A DNA stretch of 64,000 bases from Tetrahymena thermophila SB210 (Eukaryota; Ciliophora; Oligohymenophorea; Hymenostomatida; Tetrahymenidae). Below are positions 12,446-26,103 of the stretch, piece after piece. Numbering within the stretch: position 1 is the first letter of the stretch; each line of letters starts with the position of its first letter. A program made the position numbers and the translations under genes. The stretch is from assembly GCF_000189635.1 (NCBI RefSeq), contig NW_002476559.1, positions 310,001-374,000 of the forward strand. Direction: 5' to 3'. A model generated the notes under the pieces. The model did not search any database. It saw only the letters and a program-made list of their open reading frames with translations, and was not told where the DNA came from.

Positions 12446-14272
12446 TCAAAACTTTTTTATAAAATTTCCTTTTGCTATTTTTTTAATACCATTAATTGCT
12501 CTCAATGTGTATTTGCTTCTTATATTTTATTTAGATTCAGTTCCATCGTCAATCAACTAATTTTCTCTTATGTTAGCCATGAAAATCTAAAAATTAATTT
12601 CCTTCATCAAATTCATATAAGCTATTTCTGTTTCTGAAACATTTTTACTCAAATTAATATTAAAGCATTATTGGTGTAAATCTATATCAAGAGGACTTTC
12701 CTTAATTTAGTATATATTTTTTTCATTTATTTTTAAGAAAAGGATGTTATAATGGCTGTGTGTGAAATAGTTATAAAATCCTTGACTTTGTTTTTTGTGT
12801 TTCCTTTTGCTAGAAATTTTAAGCCTTTAAATTATCTTTATTAACTCTTTAATTATGATTTCAGAAAGATTAAGATTATTTAGAGCATCTACTCTAAACA
12901 TGCCCAAAATATTGTACATAAATAATTTATTTAGGTTATGAAATTAAGAATTCTTGACATAAGAGGAATTTTCTTTCTTACTCTTTTTTTTAGCAGACTT
13001 TTTTGGTTAATTTTGCCTTATATCTGTAAAATCAAAATTTGTTAGAAAAGAAACAGATTTTGGTTTTAAACAAAAAAAATCTTGAAATAGACTATAAGAA
13101 GCACATTACTAATTGGAGTTTACAAATTAATCTTAATGTTAGGATGTGTTATTATTATTGTTAATTTAAATGTTATCATCATCTCGATTAATATTACTAT
13201 TATTTAATTACGCATTTAATATTCCTTATTTATTTTAAGTAATATTATTTAAATTACTCTACCCACAGTAATTTGCAAATTATTTGCTAATATCACTGTT
13301 CAAATTTGCATAAACGCATTATTTAAACGTAAAGAGTTGATTATCTAACTATTAATTAAAGTACAATGAACTTTTTTAAGTAAATTCTCTCGAATTTTTC
13401 TCATTTACTTTTGAATTTAGGTCATTATAAATTTAATGGGCTATTTTTTTTTCATCTTTAAAATCATAAAATTTAAGAAATTCTTATTTGAGGTTTTCAA
13501 GAAAAAGGTTGCTATTTATCAGCTATTTTTTCTAATAAGATTAAATTACATTTTATTAACTACTCTATTATGGCGATTCAATATCTCTTTATTATTCTTA
13601 TTAGAAGTTGCTTGAGTTTAAATTTTAACACAAATCAATTTAACTACAACACTAAGAATTTAAACGGCTCTAAATTATTTCTTCTTCATCATCATAATAT
13701 AATTCTTCTTATATTTGAGTTTCATTTGTTTAGAAGGTTTTACTTCTAATACGACTAACTATTTCGAAACGATTTCTATCGATTCCATTTCTATCAGTTA
13801 GCTCTGTAGAAAAAGAGCAACGTAATTGCCTTTATTCACTTATAGCTAAATGATCTAATTAATTCATTTATACTTCACAATAGTCTTTATATTCTTCCTT
13901 TTTAGACTTATTTTAGAGGTAATAATGTTCATAAGGATTAACATCGTTTATATTAGTATTAGCAATTTTTTCTGTATGAACATCTTATAAATGTAGTTGC
14001 TAGTATTAAGTTTAAGAAATTATCTAGCCATTCTAGCATTCTCTTTGATTTATCTGTGTTTAACATTTTTACATAATTTAATTTTAGTTATACAAACCTT
14101 TATTATAGTTTAAGATACCATTGTGATTATCGCTTATAACCGTGCTATTAATATAAGAGGGATGATAGGGTTAAACCGAATTATATTTATAAAAGTAGCC
14201 TGGTTAGTTAAATTAAATTAAATGATTTTATTGCTAATATGTTTATTTAGGGATAAAATATTAAATAAACAT
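12446..14272 (-). CDS. P2: Q/N-rich protein of the P family, unknown function
   Basis: Uninterrupted ciliate-code frame from ATG at 14272 to TGA at 12448-12446 (608 residues). It aligns end to end with P1 and P3. Conserved pieces include RCSFSTELTDRN, FYDFKDEKK, the KFF-like CLKPKS block and the C-terminal ELIDDGT-type block; the Q/N linkers vary most. No known domain, no signal peptide. It is transcribed away from receptor gene A, whose start lies about 4.0 kb to the right. Unknown function; a role with the neighbouring receptor is only an inference from the duplicated arrangement. Confidence 0.8.
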
Positions 14273-14331
14273 TTTCTTTTGTTGGTTTAAAAAAGTTTAA
14301 ATTTTTGGAAAAATTATTTATAGATAGAAGG

Positions 14332-14363
14332 CATCTATTAATTATAGCATTAATCATAAAAAA
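14332..14363 (-). promoter_or_regulatory. Conserved block upstream of P2
   Basis: Same block as before P1, starting 60 bases upstream of the P2 ATG, followed as in P1 by a T-rich tract and an ACTGATRTG motif. Confidence 0.45.
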
Positions 14364-16416
14364 AAATAAAATATCATCAATAATTAAATTCTTTTTTTTT
14401 TACTGATGTGGACAGAGTTTTAAAATTTTAACCAACCAGTAAATTGGGGAAGATAAAATTTACAATAAATTATTCATTTTTTTATTTTTAGTCATAAAAA
14501 AATTATTTTCAAATTAAATTAATAGTGAAATCTTCAATAGCTTATCATATTTGAATAAAAAATTATTTTTGTAAAATCTGTTTAAAATAAATATATTTCG
14601 CTTAATTTAGTCATTTTAAATTAATTTTGATCAATTTTATTATTGTTTATTGTGGTTAAATTAAGTTATTTATTTATTATTTTATTTTTAATAATTTTTA
14701 TGAAACTTTAAATAAAAATAATATTTATTAGTTTATTTTTTCAAAAATATAAAATATAATCAAATCAAATTGTAAAACCTATTCTTGTAAAGTGTGTAAG
14801 AATTTAAGTTATTTCTTAATATAAAGTGAATTTTTATCTTAAATAATATTTATTAACTTACTTAATATTAATATCAAATTAGAGAGCCTCTATCATTTTC
14901 TCATAATTTATAATTTACTATCAAAAGCATGTTTGTTATTTTTAAACTTAAAAATTAAAGAAACTTTTCATTTCAATCTCTCTTTGGTATTCTTTCTATC
15001 ATTTCAAACTATTTATTTTAACATAAATTAATCCATTTACTTTCAAAATGTATGCTATTACATACAGAACTTTTAAAATTTCAAATTAAAAATTAAATTC
15101 AGTTTTTTTCATTATTTCTTCAGAGATTTTTTGGTTATCAATCCATATTTATTTATTATATATTATTTTTGATATATTTATATTTTCTTTGTAATATCTG
15201 ATAGTTTAGTCATTTCATAAATTATTTTTCTAGCTTGAAAAATTGTTTAAGGAAAAAGATATTGAAATAATACATAAAAAATATAAAAATTGAATTTTTA
15301 TTATTTAAATATAATATTTCGATTTTAAAAAATATTTATTCTATCATATTTTAAAATAATAATTGTAAAGAAAAGATATTTGTTTTTACCCTATCAATAA
15401 TTATTGATTAGAGTAACTTAATTTATATTCACTTTTATTGAAAGTTATGATTATAAAATAAAAAAATTAGGTTTTTAGAAAGATGTTTATATATATTAAA
15501 TTTAAAATATTTTTCTTAATTAATTAAGTTAATATTTTTACAATTATAGTTTTAAAATTTTTTTCAATCAATTAATATTTAATAAAATAATAAAATTTTT
15601 AATTTTATGTTATCGATTTTACATACGATGAATTGATAGATAGACTGATTCAAAAAAATTTATATTATTTAAAATATATTTTTAAAATTACAATATTATT
15701 TTACAAAAAATAGATAAATAGTTTTTGCATTATTTTGATAAATAAGATTAGCTTTTTCTTAATAATTATAAAAGTAGAAATGGATGACAAATTTGTTCAA
15801 TTATTTAAATCATAATATGATATTTTCATTACAAGCAAAAGTTGTATAAAAATAATTTTATTAAAGATTATCAATAAAATTGATTATTTAAAGATGATTT
15901 ATATGCCTATTTATCTTATTACAATATTTTTTGTCAATCATAAAAAAAAATTAAAAACAAAAATAAAATTATAAAAAATAAAATTAAATAGATTAATTTT
16001 TAATTTTTAATACTACACTCTAAAATTAAGTCCTAATCTAATTGTCAACTTTAAATATCTTTTATTATTATTTTTTTTAGATTGATTATCACTTTGTTAA
16101 AATCATTAAATAAAACATTTATGACAATATTGACACTTTAATTATAGATTTTATTAAAAATATATAGTGTACTTAACTAATAAATCTTTTTTGCATCTAA
16201 AAAATTTTATCTAAGCAAAAATAAATATTTTTATTTATTTTAGATAATATTTTTTTAAATAGATGGTTATCTTTTAAATAAAACTTTATTAAAATTAAAT
16301 ATGATTTTTTATGTAGAATAAAATTTAATGCTTCTTGTATATTTTATTTGTATATTTTATAACTTGAGTATTTTGAAATTAAAGACCATAAAACAAATAG
16401 AAATTAAAATAAAAAG

Positions 16417-16530
16417 ATGCTTTAAAGTTAAAAAATAACATAATTTGCAATTTAATTCTCACTTTATAAATCGATATAATTTGAAGGATTTGATATGAAA
16501 ATGCTTAGTAAGATATTTATAGCTAATAAA
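16417..16530 (+). pseudogene. Decayed copy of the A/B signal-peptide exon (older)
   Basis: Begins ATGCTTTAAAGT and still contains a TCTCAC stretch and ATGAAAATGCTTAGTAAGAT, matching the ATGAAAAGCTTAGTAAGAG of gene A. The similarity stops soon after this, so only the first exon end was copied or survives. Confidence 0.5.
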
Positions 16531-17078
16531 TGGCTTTAGTTAATGTAAATTGCATTTATTTTTGAATATTTTAATTAATTTACAAATTTTAATTGTCTCC
16601 AAGTAATAGTTTAAACTATAAAATTTAAATGTTTTATAAATAAAGGAGTATTAATTGATAATGCTGTATTTTTAGAGATATTTATTTTTTAAGTCTTTTA
16701 TTTTATCAAGAGCTATTAATTTTTCATAAAGTTTTATCTAATTTTTTAATTTTTGTCAATCAAAGCTAGTTTTATTTGTTTCATACTTGATACTTTATCT
16801 ATTTTAAGGTAAATTTATTTTAATAAAAAATAAATTTGTAAGTATTTTAATCTTTCATTATTTATTTTAGTTTATTTTTTTTGAAAATAAATGGTTATCT
16901 TTTAAATAAAACATAATTAAAATTAAATTTTTATTTTTTTTGTAGAATTAAATATAAGTCATCTAGAACACTTTTATTTGTATCTATTCTATACTAAGTA
17001 AATTGAATTTAAAATTAATGATTAGATAAAAGTCTTAATTCATTTTTTAAAAAGAAAATTAAAATTGAAAAAAATATG

Positions 17079-17190
17079 ATGCTATTAAGTATAACTATTT
17101 TCGAAATTTAAATCTCATATCTATATGCAATTTGGTATATTATTTAAAGAATTTAGTATGAAAAGCTTAATAAGAGTGGTTGATAACTAA
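17079..17190 (+). pseudogene. Decayed copy of the A/B signal-peptide exon (younger)
   Basis: An ATG, a hydrophobic run reading about MLLSITIFEIQISYLYAIW, then an indel of one base relative to A, and ATGAAAAGCTTAATAAGAG. It parallels A's MLLTLIIFLIQVSHFYA start closely but diverges after about 110 bases. Confidence 0.55.
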
Positions 17191-17420
17191 AAAATTTCCT
17201 TAATTAATTTAACTTAAATTTCATTTATGTTTAAATATTCTTGATAATTCTATATTTTTAGATATATATTTAATCAGTAGTTATTAATATTTAATTGAAG
17301 TATTATCAACTTTTTAAATTTTTTCTGCTTCAAAATTTGAAGGTAAATTTATTTTGATAATAAATAAATTTGTAAGTATTATTATCTTTCTTAGATAGTA
17401 TTTTTTTAAAAAATAGATAG

Positions 17421-17684
17421 ATGGTTTATATAGAGAAAAGTGAACTCTGTCTCAACAATTTTTTCACATCATCACCCAACCCTCTACACGAATCCGTTTA
17501 TTTACGAGCTTAAAGCTTCATCACACAAAAATAATAAATGGAAGGTTTCATATTGGACAGTTTTACATATATAGACCAAATATTTCTAGAAATTCAGAAA
17601 GAAAATAATATTAATCATGTTAATCTGTCTAAGCATCACAGTAGTAATAATTTAGGAAGTTAAAAGTCTTTTACTAATTAATGA
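17421..17684 (+). CDS. Small orphan ORF, possible captured gene fragment
   Basis: An 87-codon frame ending at TGA 17682-17684, more GC-rich than its surroundings (especially 17440-17540) and rich in S, H and P in the first half. The last part reads IFLEIQKENNINH and KHHSSNNLGS. A diverged, broken version sits at about 31930-32045 before gene B (EIEKENNIYF, then TGA). The ATG coincides with repeated flanking DNA, so the true start or an upstream exon is unknown. No known family is recognised; it may be a captured exon or a dying gene. Confidence 0.3.
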
Positions 17685-18250
17685 AATTAAAATTAACATA
17701 AAAATAAATAACTAATAGTAGACAGGTCTTAGTTAGTTTAAATTGTAAATATCTTTGAATACTTTAATATAAAGTATATCATTTTTATTTTGTTTGGTAA
17801 TAGTTCAAAAATTAACATTTTATCACAAGAAATCTTTGAATAGTACAGAGTATTACTTGCTAATGCTGCATTTTTAGAGATGTAAATTTAATAAGCCTAT
17901 TATTTAATCAGCATTAATTTATTTTTTATGAAGTTATATCTTATTTTTTTAGTTTTTTTTTATCAAGATATTTTTACTAATATCTCTATATTTTAAGGTA
18001 AATGTATTTGAATAGAAAATAAATTTTTAAGTATGATTATTATCTAATTAGATTACATTTTATTAGAAAAATCTATGGTTATCTTTAAAATAAAATTTCC
18101 TTTAAATTTAGTTTATTTATTCATCTACATATAGATATAAGGTATCTAGAACAGTATATTTATTTTATGTAAATTAAATGTAAAATTAAAGACCAGATAA
18201 AAGTCTTAATTAATTTCATAAAAGGAAAGTAGAAATTAAAATAAAAAAGT

Positions 18251-21200
18251 ATGTTATTAACTCTAATTATATTCTTAATCTAAGTCTCACATTTTTATGC
18301 AACCTGGTATACAATCGAAGGTTTTGGCATGAAAAGCTTAGTAAGAGGGGTTGGCTCTACTCCTCAGAGCTTAATTATTTAGTAATAAGACTTTCAAGAT
18401 GCTATTATTTTTGGTTATTTTAAATTTAATACCATAGATTCAAATAAATAGTATTCTATGATGAGGTACTAGGTAAGTTAAGAGTATACTTTCATGAACT
18501 ATTACACTATTGGTACATCTCCCTACATAATGGTATAAATGGATAATAATAACCAACAGATTAATTCCTAATAAGGCCCGGGAATTATAGCAGGTTATTG
18601 GTATTAATTTGGTTTCGGATTCAAATAATCTCTTAACATTTACTATTCTATATGGTAAGGATATCCTTAAGGAGGATTAGTTTATCCTACTTTCTAGTAG
18701 AGTAATTTTTAATTTAGATCTGATATTACATAGCTCACATTATGCATTATTTGTCCTCCTCTTGAAAATAAATTTACATAATTTGTTGGACAGTATTCAT
18801 CAATAAAAATGATCACAGGCTTCTACCCTCCAGATACTGCTAAATTGATAATAAATGAAAACAATATGAATGATTAGCTATTGAGATCAGCATTTTTTAT
18901 AAATGATAATCTAACCAACTACACTAAAAAATAATATTAACCATTAACTACAGATTTAATTATAAATTGTTATAATTCTACAAAATTTTATTTTGATGGA
19001 GTTTGTATAGATCCATCTTAATGCTAGAACATAGTCTACTTTTAAACAAGCTAATTTGGTTCAGTAAATAGCGTTTTCTATAATTCAGTCAAATTAAAAT
19101 GTGACGTTTGCTAAGATTATTGCCTAAATTGCGATAATTAATCTAATTGTTTGTAATGTAAAAGTGGTTATGTGCTTGATACCACAAATAATATTTGTAA
19201 AAGATGTCCAGTAAATAGCTTCTATAATTCACTAAATTCTCTATGTGTATCTAATTGCCCTAATGGATATTAAAAGGATTATATTAACTAACTATGTGTT
19301 CAAAATTTTAATCCCTTTTATATCTTACTAAACCCTTTGCTATATCCAAGAAATTTTATTTAAAATGATGGATTTACTTTGATGGATACTAATTTGTAGA
19401 TTTAACCTGATTAATATACCTAATGTTGGCTAGAAAATCAAAGCTTTGGGCCTTATACTATTTTGGGAGGACAAAATAATCTCAATTCTAACAAAATTAA
19501 TAAAAAAATTCTTAATTTACCCAAAAACTTTTAAAAAATAATTACTTTTTAAGGTTTAATTTATAATAATGGTTAATAAGGTGATTTTATTTTAGAAGTT
19601 AATAATAATCTAGTAACCTTATCATCATTTACTAAAATATTCACTAATTATTAGCTTTGTGATGATAATTAATAGGTTAATTACTATCAATTAACTTATA
19701 TTATTAATGATTCCACAACTAGTCTTGATATTAATATATCATCTAATAAAAATGGATGGGGAATCAGAAACTTTGCAATGAACATCACTAAGTGTCACTC
19801 TACTTGCAATGATTGTACAACTGATGGTAACCCTTGGTCTTGCACTACTTGCTAAATTCAATAAACTTCAATACTAATAAATTAAAATTGCGCATGCAGC
19901 AAGGGATAATATGCTTAATTTTAAAATTGCTATTCTTCTCCTTGCTATAACTGCTCTAATTGTCCACCAAATTGCTTGTCTTGTGAAGATTAAACTGGTA
20001 AATGTACTTCTTGTGCTACAGGATATTCTATCCAGAATGGATTATGTATTATTAACAGTTCTTGCTCAAATTAATACTCTCAAGATCCTGGTTCTAGCTA
20101 CTGTATAAGAGCTAAAGATTAAGGGATGTCTTTTTTCGTTTAAGATAGAATTTAGCTAGATTTATAATTTTGGTACTATACTGGTTTACCTGAATAGTTT
20201 AGATAATGCTATAATAGAAAATATGCACCCTATATTTATGGCACATAAAGTGTTTCCTTAATTATGCAATTACCATAGTATTAAAATTATCATTATCAAG
20301 TAGGGTTTTAATTTACAGCTATGAATGTGGATAATTTTGCAGCTGTAGATTATATGAGTTATTACATAGATAATAATTTAGTGAAAAAGGCAAATTACAG
20401 ATCAAATACTACTGTCAGTTTATGCGAAGATATTAATTATGGAGAAAATTAGGTTCCAGAATAGATATTTTAATTGAAAAAAGATACAAATTTAAATTTC
20501 ACTATCGGAGCGTATTTACCTAACTCTAAATGGTTCACATTAAATGATCTAACAATATACTATTGTAAAATTTTTATTTATTTTACTAATTTTGCTTTTA
20601 TTAATTATATTTATTTCTTAAAGATTTTGCTTTATATTTAAAGGAAGGAAGTATAATTAAATTTAAAATTAAATATTTAATTATTAAAAAAATAAATTTA
20701 CAATTTATCAAATTATTTTTATAAACTATAAGAAAGATGTCATGCAAGTTGCACTAATTGTTTAAATGGATCTACATGTACTTCTTGTATTTAAAATTCA
20801 TAACCTAATGCAGCCTTAGGTAATTTTTGTTATTGTAATGATGGATTCTATTTTACTTATGACTGGAATACAAGCTCTGGACTCTGTCTACCTTGCAATA
20901 GCTTTTGTAAAACATGTAATGGACCTAGCATAACTGATTGTATTACTTGCTAAGAAAGCTATAAGGTTGTCAATAATATTTGTGTAAATGCTTGTTAGGT
21001 TAATTAATTTTGGGATTTTAACTTACATTAATGTGTTAACTGTTCAGATTGCTGCTCTAGTTGCAATGGGACGTCTAACAGTTAATGTTTGTCGTGTTAA
21101 GATCCAATAATGACCTTAAATTCTAATGTTTGTAAATTTAACTCAGATAAAAATACTTGCAATTCATGTAATACAAATGTTTCTAACTCTCTTTGTGGTG

Positions 21201-24200
21201 GAACTTAAATAAATCATGATTATTGTTTAACTAAGGGTTGGTTGAGTTACAATAGTAACACATGTGTTAATTGTTTTACTGCTGACTCTAATGGAAATTG
21301 TGGGGGTAGTAGTATTTACAATTAGCTGTGTAATAAATATGGATATTACTATTCTTCAACATTGTCTTAATGCCTTTCATGCTCATAAGCTTTTGGAGTA
21401 AACTGTGGTGATCCCTCAATCAGCAATGTTTGTAAATAAAATAGGTGGATGTATTAATCTTTATCTACTTGTATTAGCTGTAATTTATAGTAAAGCCCAC
21501 TTTGCTGTGATGCTACTTGTAAGACTTGTAATGGCTCAAGTTCTAATAATTGCTTAAGCTGTTTCGGTTCTATGGTTCTTTTCAATAATTCATGTTTAGA
21601 TAAATGTCCTAATGGATATAGCTATAATTCTTCTTAAAATAACTGTTAAAATTGTCCAGTTTTTATAGGTGTACCAGAGTGCAATAATTGTGCTTCAGAT
21701 TGTTAAACTTGCTCTGCATCAACTATAAGTTAATGCAAGACTTGTTATGGCTCGAGGTAATTAAATGCTGCAACTAATAGATGTGACTGTAAAGATTAGG
21801 AAGATTAGAGGATGTTTTTTTATGAATGTAGTATGAATAACTAAGCTGTTTTGAATATAGAACTATCTAATTAAGGACCATAGATGACAATAGATTTTGG
21901 GAAAATATTAGCAGATATCCCTAATTATCCAACTTAAACAAACTCTACCACTATATGCAAATTATTATTCAGCTAAGCAGAGCTATAGAAGATAGGCTTT
22001 AATTCTGCTTGTTAAATTTAGTTTAACTTGGTTAATATTGCTCTTGGTATATTATTTTTAATTTAATTTCATATTAAATGATTTTTTATTTGATAATTAG
22101 ATAACACAGCTACAATAATTTAAGGAGATACCTTAAACTTTTTACCAAACATTTTAAAGTTTAAAATAAATTCTAGTTCTTATATTGACACATTTTTGAA
22201 TAATATTGTATATCAATAGCCTCCATAAAATACAGGAGTTGTTTTTAATTTTAAAAAGATAGAAAACTCTTGTAATGATTATAAAATTACATTAGATAAA
22301 GTTTAGAACGACTCAGGTAGAGGTTTCTAAAGTATAACTTGGACACTTTTAAATCCGACAGCTAATTAAGACGACGTTTAGATATAAAATATTCTTACAT
22401 AAGCTTCGAATTAGAGTTTATTAAACATCACTATACCAAAAGGTGTCATTACACTAAACACTTAAAAGAGTATTTAAGCTTCTTACAAATTGAAAAATAC
22501 TTATTCTGCATCTCAGTAGTTTGTATTTTAAGTATAAACATTTAAAAGTATAGCTTCTGTTCTCAGTTCAAATATGATAATTCCTTATTTTAGGTAAATA
22601 AACAATCAATTTTAAAACAACTAAAAATTTTTAAAAAAAAGGTATTTAGAGTTTAATCTGAATTTGAGTTATTCAATTTAGTACTGTGACAACTATGGAA
22701 ATTCGTTGAATACTAATGATCCAATAGATATAACTATTACAAGTCCTTAGACTTCTTAAATTAGCAATCAAATTAAAAGTAACACATAGAACCAAATAGT
22801 TTAAATAATATAAGCATACTCATTTCCTCCAAATTCAAATAACTAAATAAATGTAAAACCTTTTTAATCTATCATATTATTTTTAAAAATAATTTGTTTA
22901 ATAAATTCATTTTAGGTTTAGCTCTAATTATCAAGTGATTAATCTGTAACAAATATGTAACAAGTTTCATTTAGTACAGTACCACCAAAATTAATTGTTA
23001 AAATTAATGGTGGAAATTAAAGGATAGATTACAAATCTAATTTAAATTTAAATGCTAATTTAAGAGATTTAGATGTTCAAGATCCTAATGCTGATTAAGG
23101 AATTACTTTAGTATGGAGTTGCACAGATCCTTCTGATCCTACTAAATAATGCTATGATTAAAATGCAAAACCATTTAATTTTAATTAAATAAATCCTTCT
23201 ATTCCACCTTCAACTTTTAGTCCTTATACAGTTATCAGAGTTTAAGCACAAGCAAATAAAGATACAAGATCTTCTTTAGATTTTATTATTGTTTTATTTA
23301 CTGAATTTGATTTACCTCTCCTAGATATTTCCCTAAATCTTCTTGATCCTCAAGGTCTTACTGTTAACTTGAATGAAGAAATTTTTGCAACTCTTAATTA
23401 TAATACAACAGTTAATACCGATATTCTTTCATTTTCAAGTACTTTAGTTTATTTAAATGAACCAGTTGGGGCAATTAAATTTGATTATACCTAACTAAAG
23501 TTTTAGCTATGGGACCACTATTCTGGATTTAATCGTTCAAATCCAAGTGTGAGCATTAGATTTTCAGTTTTCAATCCTTACTTTTACATNNNNNNNNNNN
23601 NNNNNNNNNNNNNNNNNNNNNNNNNNNNNNNNNNNNNNNNNNNNNNNNNNNNNNNNNNNNNNNNNNNNNNNNNNNNNNNNNNNNNNNNNAGTTAGCAGTT
23701 TTTAATACAACAATTAATATTAACGTAACAAGCTCAAATATGAATGAAGCTAATTATATATAAGCAATAGATTCTGCCATAAATAATAACAAGCTAACTA
23801 ATTAACAAATTATTTCAGAGCTTTCACTTTTTGCTGAAGATCTCAGTCTTAGAACTGATTTAATCTCAAGTGATCAAATAAATTAAAAAAAGATTTAAAT
23901 TTTAGAAAAATTAAAGTAATTGATTTTACTACTTCCTTCATCATCAACCTTCTCATCATTATCCAATAAAGCAATAGCAAGCTTGATGCCTACTATCAAG
24001 CTTACTCTTGATTAACAGAACAGCTAATTAACAAGTTTGCAATCTGCATTATCTGAAGATTGGAGCTAAGTACCATATTAAAATTTGTCAGTTGCTGAAA
24101 AGTCTATTAAAAATTAATTAATATTTGACTTTTTTAAAATAATAGATAGCATGGCTAATAGTTCTTAAAGCTCAAATTCTACCTCTTAAAATCTCTAAAT

Positions 24201-26103
24201 AGATATTTCAAATAAATTAGGAGAAAAAATGAATTATAACTCTTTACCAAATGAAGATCCAAAAATATTTTAGGGAAATAGTATAAAAATATAAAGCTAA
24301 TAAGTAACTGAAAAAAATCTTTGTAATTACCTGTTTTGTAGTAATTTCTAGCCATCAGAAACTTAAACTAAATCTATTATTTATAATATTGCATATAAAA
24401 CTTACTAATAAAATCCCTACTTAGATGATCCAAGCTTTTAAAATCTGACTTAACAAATTAAATAAAACATTGGAAACTAAACTATTGCCTCTTTTCCAGT
24501 AATAAACCCATCTATATTATCATCATCATAAAATCCTTCTTAAAATTCTATTATCAATTAAAGTAGTGCAATGCATAATTTTTAAGGAGCTTAATTGGGA
24601 AAAGAGCGATTGGCCTGCTATACAAAAAATAAAAATTAATGGACTTAAAGTGGTTGTAAATTAGTTTTTAATTCAAAAAACAATTAATATACATGCTTTT
24701 GTGAGTCTTTAGGTCCTACAACTATTGCTAATGATTTATAAGCTTTAATTTAAAATAAAAACCTTTAAACAGCTTTTAGTGAATAAGGATTTGAAAATAT
24801 TTCTCATTTTTCTGATTTTTACAAATACATTGCTTTTTGGTTGATAGTTTGTAAAACAATTGGCTTTATATTGCTCTATATTAAAGGAAATCATTTAGAT
24901 AAAAAGTTTATAAAATATTAAAATAAACAAGTTACAAGCAATTTTAATCAAAGATAAGTTATACCATTACCATTAAATTTAAAATCTATAAAAGAGAGTA
25001 ACTAAAATATAATTTAATCTCAAAAATAATAAAATGAGAATAACTCTCCTTTTTCTGTTGACTAAACTAAGATTTAGTCATAACGTAAAACAAGAAAAAG
25101 ATTTTTTTACTCTTAAAATTAAATTAAAGAAGAACAGCATCATGTTTAGAAGAAAAATAAATTAATCATTTAATAAATTGAATATTCAAACTAATAAAAA
25201 AACACAAAAGAAATTGAAGAAATTAAGCTTGAATAAAAGGAAAGCTCTCTTTAGAATTTTGAAGATTCAAGTACTCCAAGGAAAGTAGAAGAATAATTTG
25301 CTAAAGCAGATAATAAGAGTATATTTTCTAAGCATTAAATAAAAAATGTATTTTTAGAAAATGGAAATCAAATCAAAAATGAATCTAAATATGAAGATTA
25401 ATAGTGTGAGTCATTAAAAAAAATTCCTTCAATTGACTACCTTTGCAAAGAATAAGCTGTATAATTTGAAACGAAAGAAAATCATAGCATTTAAAATAGT
25501 AGTAAAAATATAATTACCCATTCATCAAAGAATATTACTGACTTAAGTTAATTTAGCAGCAATACACAAAAATTTATTTAATTTAGATTTATAAAATAAA
25601 TTTTATTCTTCCATAACTTTTTTGGAATATTTTTAGTTTATGATAAGGAGATGTCAAGGCCATTAAGATTTTCATGCTTTTATGTGAGATTGATACATTC
25701 ATTTGCTATTTCTGTTATATTTAACTAGTCTCTTAGTATAATTTAATTGATTGCCGTTTCAATAGCTAATGCAATAATAATTATTAGTTGTCTGAAGTTA
25801 TTAGAAATTATTACAAAAAAGTTGAGTCGAATTGCTCTTATTTTAATTTTACTATCTTTACTAAGCTTTTATTACTATGTAATTTTATCTGTAGTAAGTG
25901 GATAGTAAGTTAGTTCTTCGAACTTCTCTATGCTAACTTATTTAATATTTACTCTCTTTGATTTGTTTGGAATTTCTTTTTTATCTGCTATAATTTAAAG
26001 ATATTTTGCTATTAGAATGCTCAAGAAATAATAACTACAAAGTTGTTCTCATAAGCTTTTTGAGTTTCTTCACTTGTAAATTATATTAAATAGTGTTATA
26101 TGA
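18251..26103 (+). CDS. A: giant Cys-rich REJ/GPS membrane receptor
   Basis: Five exons: 18251-20564, 20733-22046, 22101-22593, 22642-22852, 22916-26103; a 100-N gap lies in the last. With the gap filled to B's length it encodes 2580 residues. The start is chosen because it gives a signal peptide (MLLTLIIFLIQVSHFYA). Next come a beta-rich extracellular region, Cys-rich furin/GF-receptor-like repeats (about 283-345, 513-623 and 772-1200), an REJ-like region (about 1445-2050, with WSCTDPSDPT), and a GPS-like motif near 2085-2125 (C..W...GC...CFCESL). One membrane helix (YIAFWLIVCKT), a Q/K-rich loop and about three more helices follow RPLRFSCFYVRLIHSF, which recalls polycystin-1-type proteins. 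No PLAT domain was seen. A cell-surface receptor or adhesion role is inferred. Confidence 0.85.
22594..22641 (+). other. In-frame 48-nt intron of gene A
   Basis: Runs from GTAAAT to AAAAAG and could be translated without a stop. The matching stretch in B is 50 nt and would break the frame if translated. Splicing gives equal exons in both genes, so it is an intron. Confidence 0.8.
23590..23689. other. Assembly gap in gene A (100 N)
   Basis: B is continuous here and has 323 bases (38411-38733) between the same flanks, so the real gap is probably about 323 bases. Confidence 0.85.

Larger units (their letters stand above)
16190..17410 (+). repeat. Degenerate repeats of the A/B 5' flank
   Basis: Two diverged units (about 16240-16870 and 16880-17400) each contain, in order, a GGTTATCTTTTAAATAAAA stretch, an AAAGACCA/AAAGTCTTAATT-like stretch, a decayed first exon, and a TTTTAAGGTAAATTTATTTT stretch. 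The same order leads into the functional start of gene A (from about 17880) and gene B (from about 32560). They look like partial tandem duplications of the gene's 5' end. Confidence 0.6.
14273..18250. other. Intergenic between P2 and A, with relics
   Basis: Divergent promoter region of the P2-A pair. The left half is featureless AT-rich DNA. From about 16190 it consists of degenerate repeats of the region upstream of A, with two decayed first exons and a small orphan ORF, listed separately. Confidence 0.6.
12446..26103. repeat. Duplicated module, copy 1 (P2-A)
   Basis: Divergent gene pair P2-A, about 13.7 kb, repeated in the same order and orientation as P3-B at 27691-41147. Identity is very high over the receptor gene and clearly lower over P and the intergenic DNA. 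Confidence 0.8.

Noticed and set aside
18251-20108. Zinc-finger (LSD1-type) annotation for the Cys repeats of A and B
   Set aside because: The cysteines follow a signal peptide and precede membrane helices, so they are extracellular disulphide repeats of furin/GF-receptor type and not zinc fingers.
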